This document shows positions 45,519 through 57,539 of a DNA stretch of 64,000 nt, piece after piece. Under the pieces are notes generated by a model, which worked only from the letters and a program-made list of their open reading frames with translations, did not search any database and had not been told where the DNA came from. Numbering within the stretch: position 1 is the stretch's first letter; the number at the start of each line of letters is the position of its first letter. Source of the DNA: Phlebiopsis flavidoalba (taxonomy: Eukaryota; Basidiomycota; Agaricomycetes; Polyporales; Phanerochaetaceae); assembly GCA_035772785.1 (NCBI GenBank), contig JAOCPU010000009.1, forward strand, positions 186,001 to 250,000, read 5' to 3'. The position numbers were made by a program, and so were the translations under genes.

Positions 45519-47151
45519 ATGTCACTCTCGTCAACGGTGACCTCGACGCAGCGCGCGCGGCAGTCGCAGACCAAGTGAAATTTGACATCCTCACACAGTC
45601 CCAGGAAGCGGTGAGCCTCACCAAAGCCGCGCGCCATTTACCTTGGCTAAACCGCATACGTAGGACAATGAAACCGCGCGCAAGAGTGTCGCGCGTGCAT
45701 TCATTTGTGCGTACTTGCCATCATTCTGTTTTTTAACAGGAAGACTCATATTGGTCCACAGCCGATACCATTACAGGCAGGAGTCTTCATTGTGGCGGCC
45801 ATGCACCACCGACCGCTCATTTGATTGATTGGATGTCGGTATACAGTGCCTACCAAGGAAATGTACCTCTATGCGTCGTTTAGCCTCCATCGGTGACGAT
45901 GTCTACCACGAGCCTTCGACTCTCGCTCTTGAGGCACATATGGCCAAGCTCACCGGCAAAGAGGCCGCCCTCTTCCTCCCCTCCGGCACCATGTCTAATC
46001 AAATTGCCCTCCGAACACACCTCAAACAGCCCCCCTACGCCGTCCTCTGTGACTACCGCGCGCATATTAACACGTAGGCTAATTCTTCTTTGACTTCGCG
46101 TATATCTGCTTACATGAGCTGAATTTTGATTAGCTACGAAGCCGGCGGTACCGCCTTCCACTCCGGTGCTCACACATACCCTGTACTACCCTCCAACGGT
46201 GTGCATTCAATTCCAGGGAATGTTATTGATAGTGTGGCTCATGCGTTCCCATAGGCCACCACTTGACACTCGAGGACATTGAGTCGCGCATCGTCCTTGA
46301 CCGCAACATTCATTACGCACCAACGGAGGTCATTGCTCTCGAGAACACGCTCAACGGTACCATCTTCCCTCAAGATGGAGATAATCCGCATATCAGAGTA
46401 TGCGCACAGCAAGAACCTGCAAATGCATTTGGACGGTCTCGTATCTGGCATGTAGCCGCAGAAGACCGGTACTTCTATCAAGGAGCTCTGCGCTCCCTTC
46501 GACTCCGTGAGCTTGTGTTTCAGCAAAGGTCTCGGTACGCACTTCCTATCTACCTGACCTTGTCCATGTTGCTCATCTGTACCTCAGGTGCTCCCATTGG
46601 CTCGTGCCTTGTTGGTCCGACTGAGTTCATCAAGAAGGCTCGGTGGTTCAGGAAGCTGTTCGGCGGTGGCATGCGGCAGACCGGCATCCTGTCTGCGTCG
46701 GCGGCATATGCTCTCACACACCACCATTTCCCTCTGCTTCCGCGCGTACATGCTCTCACTCGTAAGCTCGAGAAGGGTTTGGAGGAGATTGGTGTGCGGA
46801 TCACTAGCGGCGCGGAAACCTGCATGGTAAAAATACATTTCATTCGCCTTACTGTATGTAACTCATTCGCAAATAATTTCAGGGTGTTCTTCGACGCATC
46901 GACTGTCGGTCGTTTTGTTAGCTACAGCGAACTCGTAGAAACGCGCCGCCGAGCTGCCCGACCCCATCACGCTCGGTGGTTCACGTTTAGGGTCGTACAC
47001 ATTCAAACTACTGAGGAAGCTATCGATGACTTGATCAGTCTTGTCCGTACTCTCGCAGAGGAGAAGAAGGCTGCCGGTTTCGTGCCAACAGAGGCGCAAA
47101 CAACATGGTGCGCCACAGAACATCTACGTGAAGGTTGCAAAGAAGCAGTAG
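45519..47151 (+). CDS. L-threonine aldolase (low-specificity, PLP-dependent)
   Basis: Splits threonine and allo-threonine to glycine and acetaldehyde. After a poorly resolved N-terminus come [123 protein letters not shown] and [18 protein letters not shown], which holds the PLP-binding Lys and spans an intron. [39 protein letters not shown], and [15 protein letters not shown] with stop TAG at 47149-47151 follow. The ATG at 45519 (MSLSS) fits the position but is in a different frame from [15 protein letters not shown], so a one-base error lies in between. Introns are at about 46077-46134, 46203-46254, 46534-46590 and 46828-46882. Confidence 0.93.
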
Positions 47152-47276
47152 ACGGGCATATACCTTGGTTATATAGTGGTATCTCAATCTCAATGTAGAA
47201 CTTAGACTTATGTGTAGAACTACCGATCCCATTGCTAGACATACTTATCATAACTATGTATGACAAGGAAACAAAA

Positions 47277-50200
47277 TCAACCCTTTCCGACATATTTCTG
47301 CCTTTCATACTCGCGCCACAACGACTTCAGTATCGACTTTCCACCAGTGTCCAGAGACGCGACCATGAGTGCGTCACGGTTATACTCTCCCATCAGTCGC
47401 ATAGAGCAAACAGCCCCGGTTCGAGCTCCTTGCGTATGTCAGCAGGGATAATACAGAGTGGTTCGTTCAGAGCCTCGATGTATGCTTGCAGTACGTAGGC
47501 AGCATGTTTGGAGAATGGCCTCGCCAGGCTCTCCGCCTTGCCTGCCTCCGTCGTGGACACTTGTCCTCGAACGATAGTTTTCGTGGTCATAGTTGTGAGC
47601 AGACGCGCGAGAGCCTTACTTTCCTCAGAGGTGAGAGGTTGCCCTGCGTTGAGCCAGGCCGGGAAGGTTGTCCGTGACCATCTTGCTCTGTTTCGCGCCC
47701 GAGCTGCGGTCGAAGATGGCGCAGCGAGAAGAGAAGGCGGCGAAGGATGTGGGATAGATGCGGTAGGGTGGTCGTGACAAGATCCCGACGCAGGCGGATG
47801 AGAGCGTTGATCGTGGAGATGATTTCGTGGAAACTATCTCTGTCGCGTCGATGTTTCGTGGTGGCGAGATCCTTCGAGACAAGATCCCAGGACAGACCCA
47901 TAGGCTCGACAAATCCGATTGTCGGACTAGTGCGGGCTAGTTGTCCGTTAGCAGACGTTCCGATGTCGGTGTATAATGACTTACCCTGTCATTGAGCTGT
48001 CTTGAGATGGAACGAAGTACGACAAGACGCGTAGAGCTCGCTTCAAGCAATGTCGCTTTGGATGCAAAAAGCTGAAGACAACGATTCCAGTACAGATATA
48101 GTATCTTGGAAAGAACCTGCAAGAATCATTAGTTTTTATTGACACCTCTCATTCTCACGGACATATGCTTGCCTTCAGGTGCGTTCCTGCAGGAGCAGGG
48201 TGTATAGCTGTATCAGAATTGTAAGGTCCAAGGGGTCCAGGGCTGATGCCGAGAGACCCTCTGATACAAGCTCGAGCATATAGCTGAAGGCAGTGCTAGA
48301 TGTACCCCTTGAGGAATCTAGCTAGCAATTCGTCTAATGCCTCTTTACCTACTTTCGTTTAGTATGGACACTGCATGCACGTGCAAGCATACACGTACCA
48401 TGCTGCGCACAAGCTTTGTAAAAGACGATATGACTTGCCAGGACAATGTCGAGGCCCTCGGTCGATGGACTGGACGAATTTGAGCGCCATTCTTCCTGAA
48501 CGATGGATATCGCAGCGGCGACATATAGCGCGGGTAGTCAGACGAGCTGAGTGAGCGTATCGACTTCGTCATCTAGCCACAATGGTGTTTCCGCACGCGG
48601 GAAGACGACGTCTAAATCTATCTGTTAGTTCTAAGGCAACAGCGAGGGGTATTAGGAGTTGCCTTCCGTAGATAACCATCTTTGCAAGAGTAAACAACGA
48701 TGCCAAAGCTCAAGAAGCCGGGTCCACGACAAGACATTCGTGCTTCTGATGTCCTGAGAGCTTAACGAAGACACATTGGGCAAAAAGTGTTGCTGAGAGT
48801 CGTTGGTGCAAAAGCCTTCAGCGGATCCACAACTGCTGAGCTTAGCCTATTTGTGGTGAGGACGAGACATAAGTGGGTTTGGGATAATCACCCACTCAGT
48901 AGGCTTTGTTCCATCTGTAATAGCGTCGATAGCGTGCATCAGGCCAAGCCATGCTAGTTGCTGCCTTGTGCCCTTGGGACTGGTCTTCAATTGTTACCTG
49001 TGGTTTGCAACAAATGTCGTGTAATAGGCGATTACGTCTCGCAAGATCGCGCCTTCTCCCTTCACACTTGACCTGTGACGCTGGCGCTGTACAAGTTTTG
49101 CTCGCTCGTTAGACATAAATTACACCTTGTGTAGTCAGTAGACACTTACACCATGTGCATCTTGATGAGTTCTGACGTGGTGTGAATGAGTGTGGGCAGA
49201 GGTGTAGGCGGTGTCTGCTGAACCAGATACGACAGATATGGACCTAATGCCTGTAACGGTGTGCATCATAATGTGATAGCCAAGGGATTTGACGAGGACA
49301 CACGGGTACACGACTCACCGTGTGCTCGACACCACCCATAAAGTTGAACAGACGTCTCAAGAATTCGCGGAAGAAGAGAGAGGCGGGTACGGGTGAAGAC
49401 GTGGCGAACCCAGAGAAAGCGACATCTGCGGTGAGAGCTCTTCGCATAAGATCATTTCTCGTGCTGCGAGTGAGGTATTCTGTGGGTATACAGAGTAGTA
49501 ATCGATAGGTTGCGGCAATGAGCGAGGCGGATTCTAGGGGACATGGTCGCTGATGGTTGGAAGGTGGCGTCGAGCTTGATGGAGTCCAGCGGTGCGGTCA
49601 CCGTTTGAATTCGCTCCAAAAGAGCATCTTGGAGTAACGTTGAGTGTGAGCGGATAAGATCATCGAAAATGGTCTTACCTCTAAATCGTTTTGCAACTCC
49701 CCAAACCTCAGCGTTATGTAGAGCGCGCTGTACGATATTGTAGAAGCATAGCTGGGAAGAATTTGGCACAGTAGGCTGCGCAGAGAGATGTGGTGACGTA
49801 AGAAGGTTTGCAGAGACGGGATAGTTGTTCAGCGGGGCTTGCGAGGGATCTGAAAAAATTATGTGAGAGGCATCCCCTAGTCTAATGATCTGACCACTTA
49901 CTCGAAGAGAGGTAGCCATCTTTCAAAATACCAGATGGCACGCCGCAACAGCTGCTTGTCTGTCAGTGCAGATGTCATCAACATGGCCGTTCCATTGGCA
50001 AGTATCGTCCAAGGGTTGACGGTCCAACAAGTCAAAGATAGCGTCGAAAACGGGCGAGGGTTCGCAGTGGTTGATTCGACGTCGCTTAGGAGGATACGGA
50101 GCTGTGATAAAACATAGATCAGGATGGTGAAGTCCGGTTAGAAATGTACGCACTGCTTCTACTCTGAAACATGGGGAACTTGCATGGCTGAGCCCGGAGA

Positions 50201-52446
50201 GCAGCTTGTGGGATACTTTCTCGTCGCTTCTGTCGATACGTGGATCACAGGAGTGGTACGGATGAGGTACCTGACCCTTATCACTAACGAAGCGATCCTT
50301 TGGATATGCTGGGTCGCTTCTTCGGGGTCCACGTTTGATGCGTTTCAGCAGATCTTTCAGAGTAGACCGCGGTGGCGTCGTAGAATTGTTGGAGTGATTC
50401 CGTGACATGGCTCTGGATATCATCTGAGAGATAACGAGGATTGGATCGAGGCTAGGACTGTGGATGTGATGCGTCGAGGCCAAAGAGAATGCCACGGTCA
50501 CAGAACTTGGTACGTGCGTCAGAGCGACTGAAGAAGACGAGTCGACTTTGCGTCTTTTTCTTTTGCGTTTCTCATTTCCAGAGTCGTTGGAAGCTAGCGA
50601 CGCATCCAATACCTCACAGATGCCCTCGAAGGCAGCTCAAGGAACTGTCGACCAGGCCCGGTCACTTGCCCTGGTGTGAGGAAAGACAAAAGAGCCTTTG
50701 CTAGGCTGTCAGAGAACCCGCTCCCCAAACACTGGGCTTTTAGATGCCGAAGACGGTGGTATCTGGATACCGTGCACGGTTTGGGGGGCGCACGCCCGGC
50801 CAGGATAGCCTCTATAAACGAGTCCATGGTCCGAGTTTTCGAATGATAATCCAGGAGATGTTTGAAGGTACGTCGAGGCAGGTTTCGTAGCGGATGAGCA
50901 CTGGTTAGCAAAATTGAGTTAGTCATCCTAATAAATGTCTGTGAAGGGATTACCGCAAGAAGTAATGGCAGTATGCGCGGTACGTTGTGAGACACCAGGT
51001 CGTAGTCATGATAGTGCGTTACCGGTAGCTAGCACCGTGAGAGCACATTTCTGCTCGAGATGAGTGGTCCCGTCTGAAATACATCAGATAATACTCGTAC
51101 AGAGATGCGCCAATTTTCGTTACCTATGTATGAGTGCTTCCGCGAGCAGCCGGGAATTGCTTCCTCTGCGGACTGCCTCAGTTAACTTCCGTGACAGGGC
51201 TCATTGGTCATCCGTATAGCCCTTCGGTGTCCACTATACTGCAGTAAACGCGCTCTAGTAGCTGCCATCGGATGTCAAGGTCGGATGTTTGTCCGGAGAT
51301 TGCGTCGCACGAGGCCATAAACTTTAATGAGCTATCCTCGCTTGATCGGCAGACGAGCCGGGGGCTTGGTGCGAGCTTTGACCAAAGAGGGCCGCACGGT
51401 GTTTGCGTACGGTTTCGATGTACGTGGCGAACAGCTTGGGCAAGCATGCACAGAGAGATTTGGGGTCCAAGGGCATGAGTTTGGGAGAGGGGTTCGTAAA
51501 GAACTGCGTCATCTCGATCTTGGGCTTTGCCCGCAAGACGTCCATTCTGTTGGGATTGTCTCCACGCCCGCCACATACACCTCTTCGGGTCGGGGTGCTG
51601 ATGTGCCGGCCATTATCCTTATCCTCGTTACCTGAGCGCAACGAATCCACGACTGTAGATGTTGCTGGCGTGTAAGAGACGGAGGAAAGCTGGAGGCGCA
51701 CGACATGAGCAGAGTTTATTTCGTGGCTCGTGTTTCACACCTTTTTCTTGTTCGACGCGTTGGCGAGCGCATGCCGGTAGGATCCGACGACCTGCTGGCA
51801 TAGCAGGGTGATACGCTGCCAGACGGCCGGTTCAAATGACGATTGCAATTGTTGAAAGAGCTAGATAAAGAGCTGAATGACGGCAGCAAAGCAGTCCAGC
51901 AGAGTGTTCGGCGCTGAATTTGGTTACCGCCAGCGGCCACAAAGCGGACAAGCACTCTGCAGAAGCACGGTCGTGGGCTGATGACATCAGAGGAGATCGG
52001 ACAGCGTGCTTGACCCATTACTGCAACGTCGCCGCGATTACTTTCGGACAGGAAGGCGATGGGACGTGCGCTGGGCAAGATGGGGGCAAGCCACGCCCTG
52101 ACCGACGCAGCTTTGCGGCAGTACCCTGATCGACGAGCACATCGCGCAGTAGCACCCAGTAACGCTCGTCTAGGAGAGAGTGGTTCGTGCTGCTATGATC
52201 CGGTCGCGTTAGCAGGAGATATGGGGGTGTTGTGAGGTAAGTACTCACGCCTCGCTGTCCTTGTCTTTGAGGAGGGACGTGCGAGGAGCCATTCGACGAT
52301 GGCCTCGTTCTTGTTAGGAAGCGTACAGCGATGCATCGTCCCAGACGTCGTCGCGCTATCTGGACAGCTTTGCAGGCCCCCCTGGGCTGCGGCGGGTCTG
52401 AGGGAGCCCGCAGGGCTCGAATAAAGTCTTGTGCGGAGAGGGCCAT
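47277..52446 (-). CDS. URB2/NPA2-type 60S ribosome biogenesis factor
   Basis: URB2/NPA2 acts in the earliest pre-60S particles in the nucleolus. The start at 52446 gives MALSAQDFIRALRAPSDPPQ, then WDDASLYVPNKNEAIVEWLL and, after an intron, DHSSTNHSLLDERYWVLLRD. The middle is a long, weakly conserved helical-repeat protein with many short exons. Recognisable pieces are RKHRAALFGQSSHQAPGSSA near 51330-51400, LRNLPRRTFKHLLDYHSKTR near 50830-50900, and a KRKRKRRKVD nuclear-type signal near 50560. The C-terminus is the most telling: SLARPFSKHAAYVLQAYIEA, LNEPLCIIPADIRKELEPGL, FALCD, then RDALMVASLDTGGKSILKSL and WREYERQKYVGKG with stop at 47277-47279, as in Urb2/Npa2 C-terminal domains. Internal joins are not all resolved; the stretch 47900-49450 holds only short exons that I could not connect. 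Confidence 0.82.
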
Positions 52447-53045
52447 GCGAGGAGGTTACGCGACAGCTCTGCGGACCTAGAAAAAAAAAGCAAACAAGGC
52501 CACTGGCACCGCCAAGGCACGCCCTGCCAAACAGCAACGGTGGTGGACAGAGACAAACGCAGCCACGCGGACAGAGCTCTAGACTGGCTTGTAGGTGAGC
52601 AGCGTCCGAGGAATGGCTAAAAATGATGGGCTACAGCGGGATTGCCGGATTAGGGAGGGACGACCCTGGCCGCCACGGGGATGGGCCAGCTCTAGGACGC
52701 CTCGCCGCCGCACGGGTTTGCCGTTCTGACCTCGGGAGCGATGGACTGAGCGTGTTTCCTTGTTCCTGGTCCCAGCAAACCGCCATTCTGCCCGAGACTC
52801 GCTCGACGATCCTCCTTCTTTAGATGTTCCCACAGACACAACGTGTGTTGACCGCCACACTCCTTGCTCCTGGATGTCACCTCGAGCTCGTCTGTCGCAC
52901 ACATCTACTCACAAAAAGGCACTGCTCGCCCCGCCATTTCATCCCATTCTATCGTTGGGCATCGCGCCCCGGCCAAAGCTATAGCGGTGCATGTGCTGTC
53001 CAGGAGTTTTGTCTGCTCTCACGTCTTCGCTCTCCCCTGCGATCC
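52447..53045. other. Divergent promoter region between URB2 and the 53046 gene
   Basis: About 600 bases with both promoters. Short open frames are present but carry no family pattern. Confidence 0.4.
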
Positions 53046-53616
53046 ATGGCTGCGTATCTCTGGCTCGTGTGGTATCAGGCCAGCACAAAGGCGTCGCCCA
53101 AGCACTGGGCACTAGCCGTCACATATGAGCTGCACGAGCGTGCCTATGCGACCTTTTACGAAGTACGCATCTCTCGCGTTTTTTTCAACACAGCCACACT
53201 GTTCCTGACTCACTCTACCCCAGATCGTGGGGGATGGCAATGGCATGGGGTCAATTTTCTGCCTGCTGTGGTCATGCGAGTCCATCTAACTGGCACCCAC
53301 GGTCACCAGCTGTACGACGGCAGGTGCTGCTTGGGGAAATAAATGACAGCGTCCTACGGTGCGCTCGAAATGTACGGAGAGTCAGCCGTCGAGCTCGTCA
53401 ACTCGCATAACCGCAAGCGCGGCCTGGGCGAGTCCAACTGTCAGGTATGTGACCCCGGCCCAGTCGCGCAGAAGGCCATGGAACAGTCGGCAACAAGCAC
53501 TAACGCAATGCCTGCCAGGACTGGGCGATAATCATTGTTCGAAGAGTTTGGAGGATTCATTACTGCTTCCTCGGGGGACGCTCGCCAAGGTGGAAAAATG
53601 CCCTCGTTTCGGGTAA
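53046..53616 (+). CDS. Small protein with His ... NCQDW signature, possible permuted papain-like fold
   Basis: The start at 53046 gives MAAYLWLVWYQASTKASPKH, WALAVTYELHERAYATFYE, an intron, IVGDGNGMGSIF, a second short intron or break, QVLLGEINDSVL, EMYGESAVELVNSHNRKRGL and GESNCQDW, an intron, AIIIVRSLEDSLLLPRGTLA and KVEKCPRFG with stop at 53614-53616. Similar proteins seem common in Agaricomycetes, from memory and without a name. An early HWA motif in a strand-like context, and a late NC followed by a helix, recall LRAT/PPPDE-type permuted papain folds, where the His precedes an N-C pair. That comparison is inference: no function can be stated. The reconstructed length is about 145 residues. 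Confidence 0.7.
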
Positions 53617-55761
53617 CATCAACCACGAACCATCTTTTGCGATGAGTATTCCAACCTACACGCTTTGCCACCGCATTATCCTCTCGCATTGTATCGCTAT
53701 CACTCACTGCTTGTATCTCGCGCATTTCTCCATCATTCTTGGGCTTTGGGGGTATCTATCGGGCTTTCTTTCGCAAGCACACTCATCCATTAAATTTAAT
53801 TTGCATTGGGCGCACCATATTGTGTAAACAGTAGCAACATTAGCACCGCTTGTACAAGACATCTCACGTAGACTATCTTATATTTTTGATTTATTGTTGG
53901 ACATCGTGGTGTAATTTTGTTGTTCTGTGGTTTTACTCTGTCGTTTTGCGGAACAAAGGTGAGAACTTGATTGAATACATTTCAACTATCCCGACACAGG
54001 GTTTAGAAAGATGTCTTCAGAAGTGTTCGCGTTGGTAAAAGGGATGCCGCGACATTTCCGTTCCTTAAACTCTAACTGTAGAGCATATTCACTCTCGAGC
54101 GTATTCTGAACTCTAGAGTTCCATGTTCAACGTTAACGTTCATCCAGACAAGTACTGGGGTCGGGAAGCACAGAGGCGATGCTGTCTGCCAACCGCAGTT
54201 CGATTGAGGCTCAAAATAGGCTACTCACAAGCGTAATCGTTGCCTTGAAGGGAAGAATCGTCTGTATAAGAACAAACAGGCTTTCGGCACGTACTATTAG
54301 ATTCGAGAGCAAACGGATGGCGTCGATCCCGGTGTGACCTTTCTCCTCCAATCCAGACTGCTGCCGACATCTCAATGCGTCCAAGACTTACTACGATTGA
54401 GTTGGGGGTGATCCGCGACGAGCCCTGGCGGGGTCCGAGTGTGCGCATTGAGACGTCTGTCAGCCCCAGATAATGTGCGCTTTGGTCCAGTTCGATGAGA
54501 CCACTGTTGTCTGTCTGTTCCCTCGATGCCGCCACTCGAGAGTGTGGGGGATCCTGGAAGGCCTACGAACAATGATTGATGAGCTGTGGGCTATGGCCGA
54601 AGTCGACGAAGCAACGATCGGGTGGACGACGAGGCTGGGCTTGTGATGGACAAAGAGAGCTGGTCCAGAGGATGTCGGGCCCATGAGGATCTCGAGAACA
54701 GATCTGTCGAGCACATGCATGCTATGACTGACTGTCATCATTCAAGTCGGCGTCGCGCCTCTTCGTCCGACTGTCTTTCGACCGCGGCTGGCGATTCTCA
54801 CGCACACGAATGACGCGGCCGCGCTGAGTCAGCGCATGAGCGGGCACACGACGTCCGCCCACATCCCAACGTGTTCCGCTCAAGGGCCCTAACGCTCCGG
54901 CGACACGACGGCATGTCCGCCCTATTTAACATTAATGAGTTCTTCGTCGTTTTGCTCGGCAAAAATCGTGCGTGCTCACCGCCGTGTCCATGAGCCTTGA
55001 TGCGAGTCAAAGGGGCGTGCAACAAAGAGATCTCGAGTCGATGCTGCCTTTTGTCAAGACTCAAGTAATCCGCGACAAGGACGTGGGTGCCGGTCCGAGG
55101 AAGCGCTTATGTAATGGAGGACCCCCTAATGTGAATATTCCGACCCGAGTCCGCCCTCTTCTTCCGCCGCTCGGAAACGAGGGCAGCGGACACAGAGGCT
55201 CACACGGCGGACCTGTGTACCCCCAGGACATGGCAAGCGAGGCGGGAAATGCAGAAGGTACCCCGCATGTCTTTTTATATCCTCGAAGCTGCTCGACGGT
55301 GACATGCATAGGCAGTGCGCCCCGTGAACCCGCGCGCGGCGGCGGATGGGCCTCACGCGGCTAGCCAGGAATGCTTGTTAATAGGTCGGTCAGCGATCTG
55401 TTCGTCTTGTTCCAAATTTAATCAGCTTCCCTGTTTAGGTCAAGCGAGCTTAGTCCGACACAGATCGAGCGGTTCGCACCGTTATTCTTGCCCGCCACCC
55501 AGGAGGCCGACTTACGACCGAATCCGAATGTCACACCCGCACGCTGACCCGAATCATCCCAGCCTCGCCGGCGGCTGGTCTTACGCGGTCTATATCGGAT
55601 GGCTGACCATCCAGCCGCCCAGTTAGATGTCAGCCCTCTATGGCCGTATATATAATCCTCGACCACAGGGGCCTGGCCTCCCAGTTCGTCTTGAACCCAC
55701 TACCGACCTACCCACCCACTTAGCCTCTACCGTCCTCTTCCAGAGGCAGCTGTAGCTCGTC
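53617..55761. other. 2.1 kb stretch without a recognisable gene
   Basis: AT-rich at first (53640-54050), then mixed. Open frames at 54221-54741 (minus) and 54972-55364 (plus) exist, but there is no consistent splice pattern or motif. It may contain long UTRs or a lineage-specific gene. Confidence 0.35.
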
Positions 55762-56534
55762 ATGCCAGGTAATTATCCCCCTCCGCTCGATAGGGGCCAG
55801 TGGTCTCATACTTCTCCACAGGTCTAACGAGAAGGGTGCCCCCAGCCTGCTCGCTCGCTCGCGGCCCTTCGTCTGAACGGGTTTACCTATGTGCTGGCTC
55901 TTCGCCGCTGAGTACGTCCCCCCCTCTCTGCTCCCGAAACGCGCCGTACTGACAACACCCCCGCAGCGGCTACTGAGCTCGTGCTGTCTCGACTTCCCAC
56001 ATCCTCCACAGCCACGGCAACGACCCGGCCAAACTATCCCAGCGCTGAATTCAAGAAACATCATCGGTCTCATTCTGTTCTCATGTATCTCGTCGTTGCT
56101 GTTCATCTTCTCCCATCCCTGGTCTTCCGTCGGCAGTGAGTATTTAATTCATCAGCGCTATCTCTCACGGTGCTAATGATAAATGGAACCCTATTGTGAC
56201 TGCGTGGTGGACTTTGGTCTTCGCTACCTTCTGGGGCACTTTCGGCTGGTGTCCTTAACCGCGTCGTCCCCCTTCGAGGTCTCCAAGTGCGCAGAGCCTG
56301 GCAGCGATTTTCAACTCGACCTGGCCGGCATGGCTCAACCTGTGCCACGAACTCGTCGCGCTCCAGGGTATTGCATGGACCCTTTGTGAGTTTAATCTAC
56401 CCTCTCAAACAGACTTGTTATTTATTTCGACGATGTCTAGGGTTCATCTCTACACCGTCATGTTCTTCGTCCTGTTGGCTGAACTCATCGAGTTCAGGCG
56501 GAGGCCCAACGTCAAGATGTTCTACACTGTCTAA
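55762..56534 (+). CDS. Four-helix membrane protein, MARVEL-like
   Basis: The ATG at 55762 starts MPG followed by a probable intron. Later pieces give GLILFSCISSLLFIFSHPW (helix), an intron, NPIVTAWWTLVFATFWGTFG (helix), FEVSKCA or its frame-shifted equivalent with STWPAWLNLCHELVALQGIA, WTLWVHLYTVMFFVLLAELI (helix) and EFRRRPNVKMFYTV with stop TAA at 56532-56534. An intron near 56390-56440 precedes the last exon. The four hydrophobic segments, the W-x3-F between helices 2 and 3 and the short charged tail suit fungal MARVEL-domain proteins. The family call is moderate; that it is a membrane protein is clear. One first helix near 55880-55990 is uncertain because of frame breaks. Confidence 0.6.
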
Positions 56535-57539
56535 GTCCATCGTTGCACAGTGTCTATCGCGACACTGCCCTTCGCGGGTGGCGTCCGACGATTGTTCGCC
56601 TTGCATCGACCTTAGCTGTAGTTCCATGACTCCTCATCACGAAAATCGTTCACGATCATCTTCTCTACTTCTACCCTTTGTGGCACTTGTCCATTAATAC
56701 GAACCTCCTTGCATGGTGACGTTTTTTGTTCATTAGCTGTTCCATAGAGGCCAAATATCATTTAATGATTCCAGTTGCATGTTCTTTGGTGTGATACGTG
56801 AAGCTCAGCCAGAAGTAACCTTGAGCACAACTTTCGAGCCGTACATCAATTCGGCGAAGACTCCTCGGACTCTCGAACTGACTGCAATCTACAGCCTATA
56901 GCTGCAAAAGAACTGTCGACAATCCACGGAGGACGCATGTTCTGTTCGTCGTACCGGACCCATTGACCAGCTCTTCGTCATACAGATATCCGTTAGTACG
57001 CCGTCCGTACGCCACGGACTCTGGAGACTTTCGTGCGGCGACGTGTCAGAATAGGAAGTTTTTTCGCACGCCTCCATCGTCCACGATTCATCCACGTTCT
57101 CCGTCCACGACACCATATACCTTCTTGTATCATACACCACGTACACCAGTGCTCATGTATGCGCTTATTTCACTCGCGACATTCGACAACGTACCTGCGG
57201 ACGCATAACGACACACGCGACTCTTGCTGACTCGGGTCTCGGTGTCTAGAGAAGGCGGAAGCTTCGGCCCCGTTCCACCACTGACTTGAGCAATATCTAC
57301 TGTGCTTACGCTCACCTAACACGGACCAATCGCAAACGCATCCAACACTGTACCAGGGTTTCTCCCCATTCCTTGGGAGTATAACAACGACAACACATTC
57401 CTGAACGGAATTGCTTCCGGTCGTGATTTAGTAAGCGACTCCGCCACCTTTTCTCTCCCGGGCTAATACACGACCGTCTAGCTGTTTAATCTCAGCCGTC
57501 GCTCTCGAAGAAACAAAGACATAGTGAAGAACACTTGTA
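56535..57539. other. 1 kb gap upstream of the RBR ligase gene
   Basis: No gene is evident. It should carry the 3' UTR of the membrane protein gene and the promoter of the ligase gene. Confidence 0.35.
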
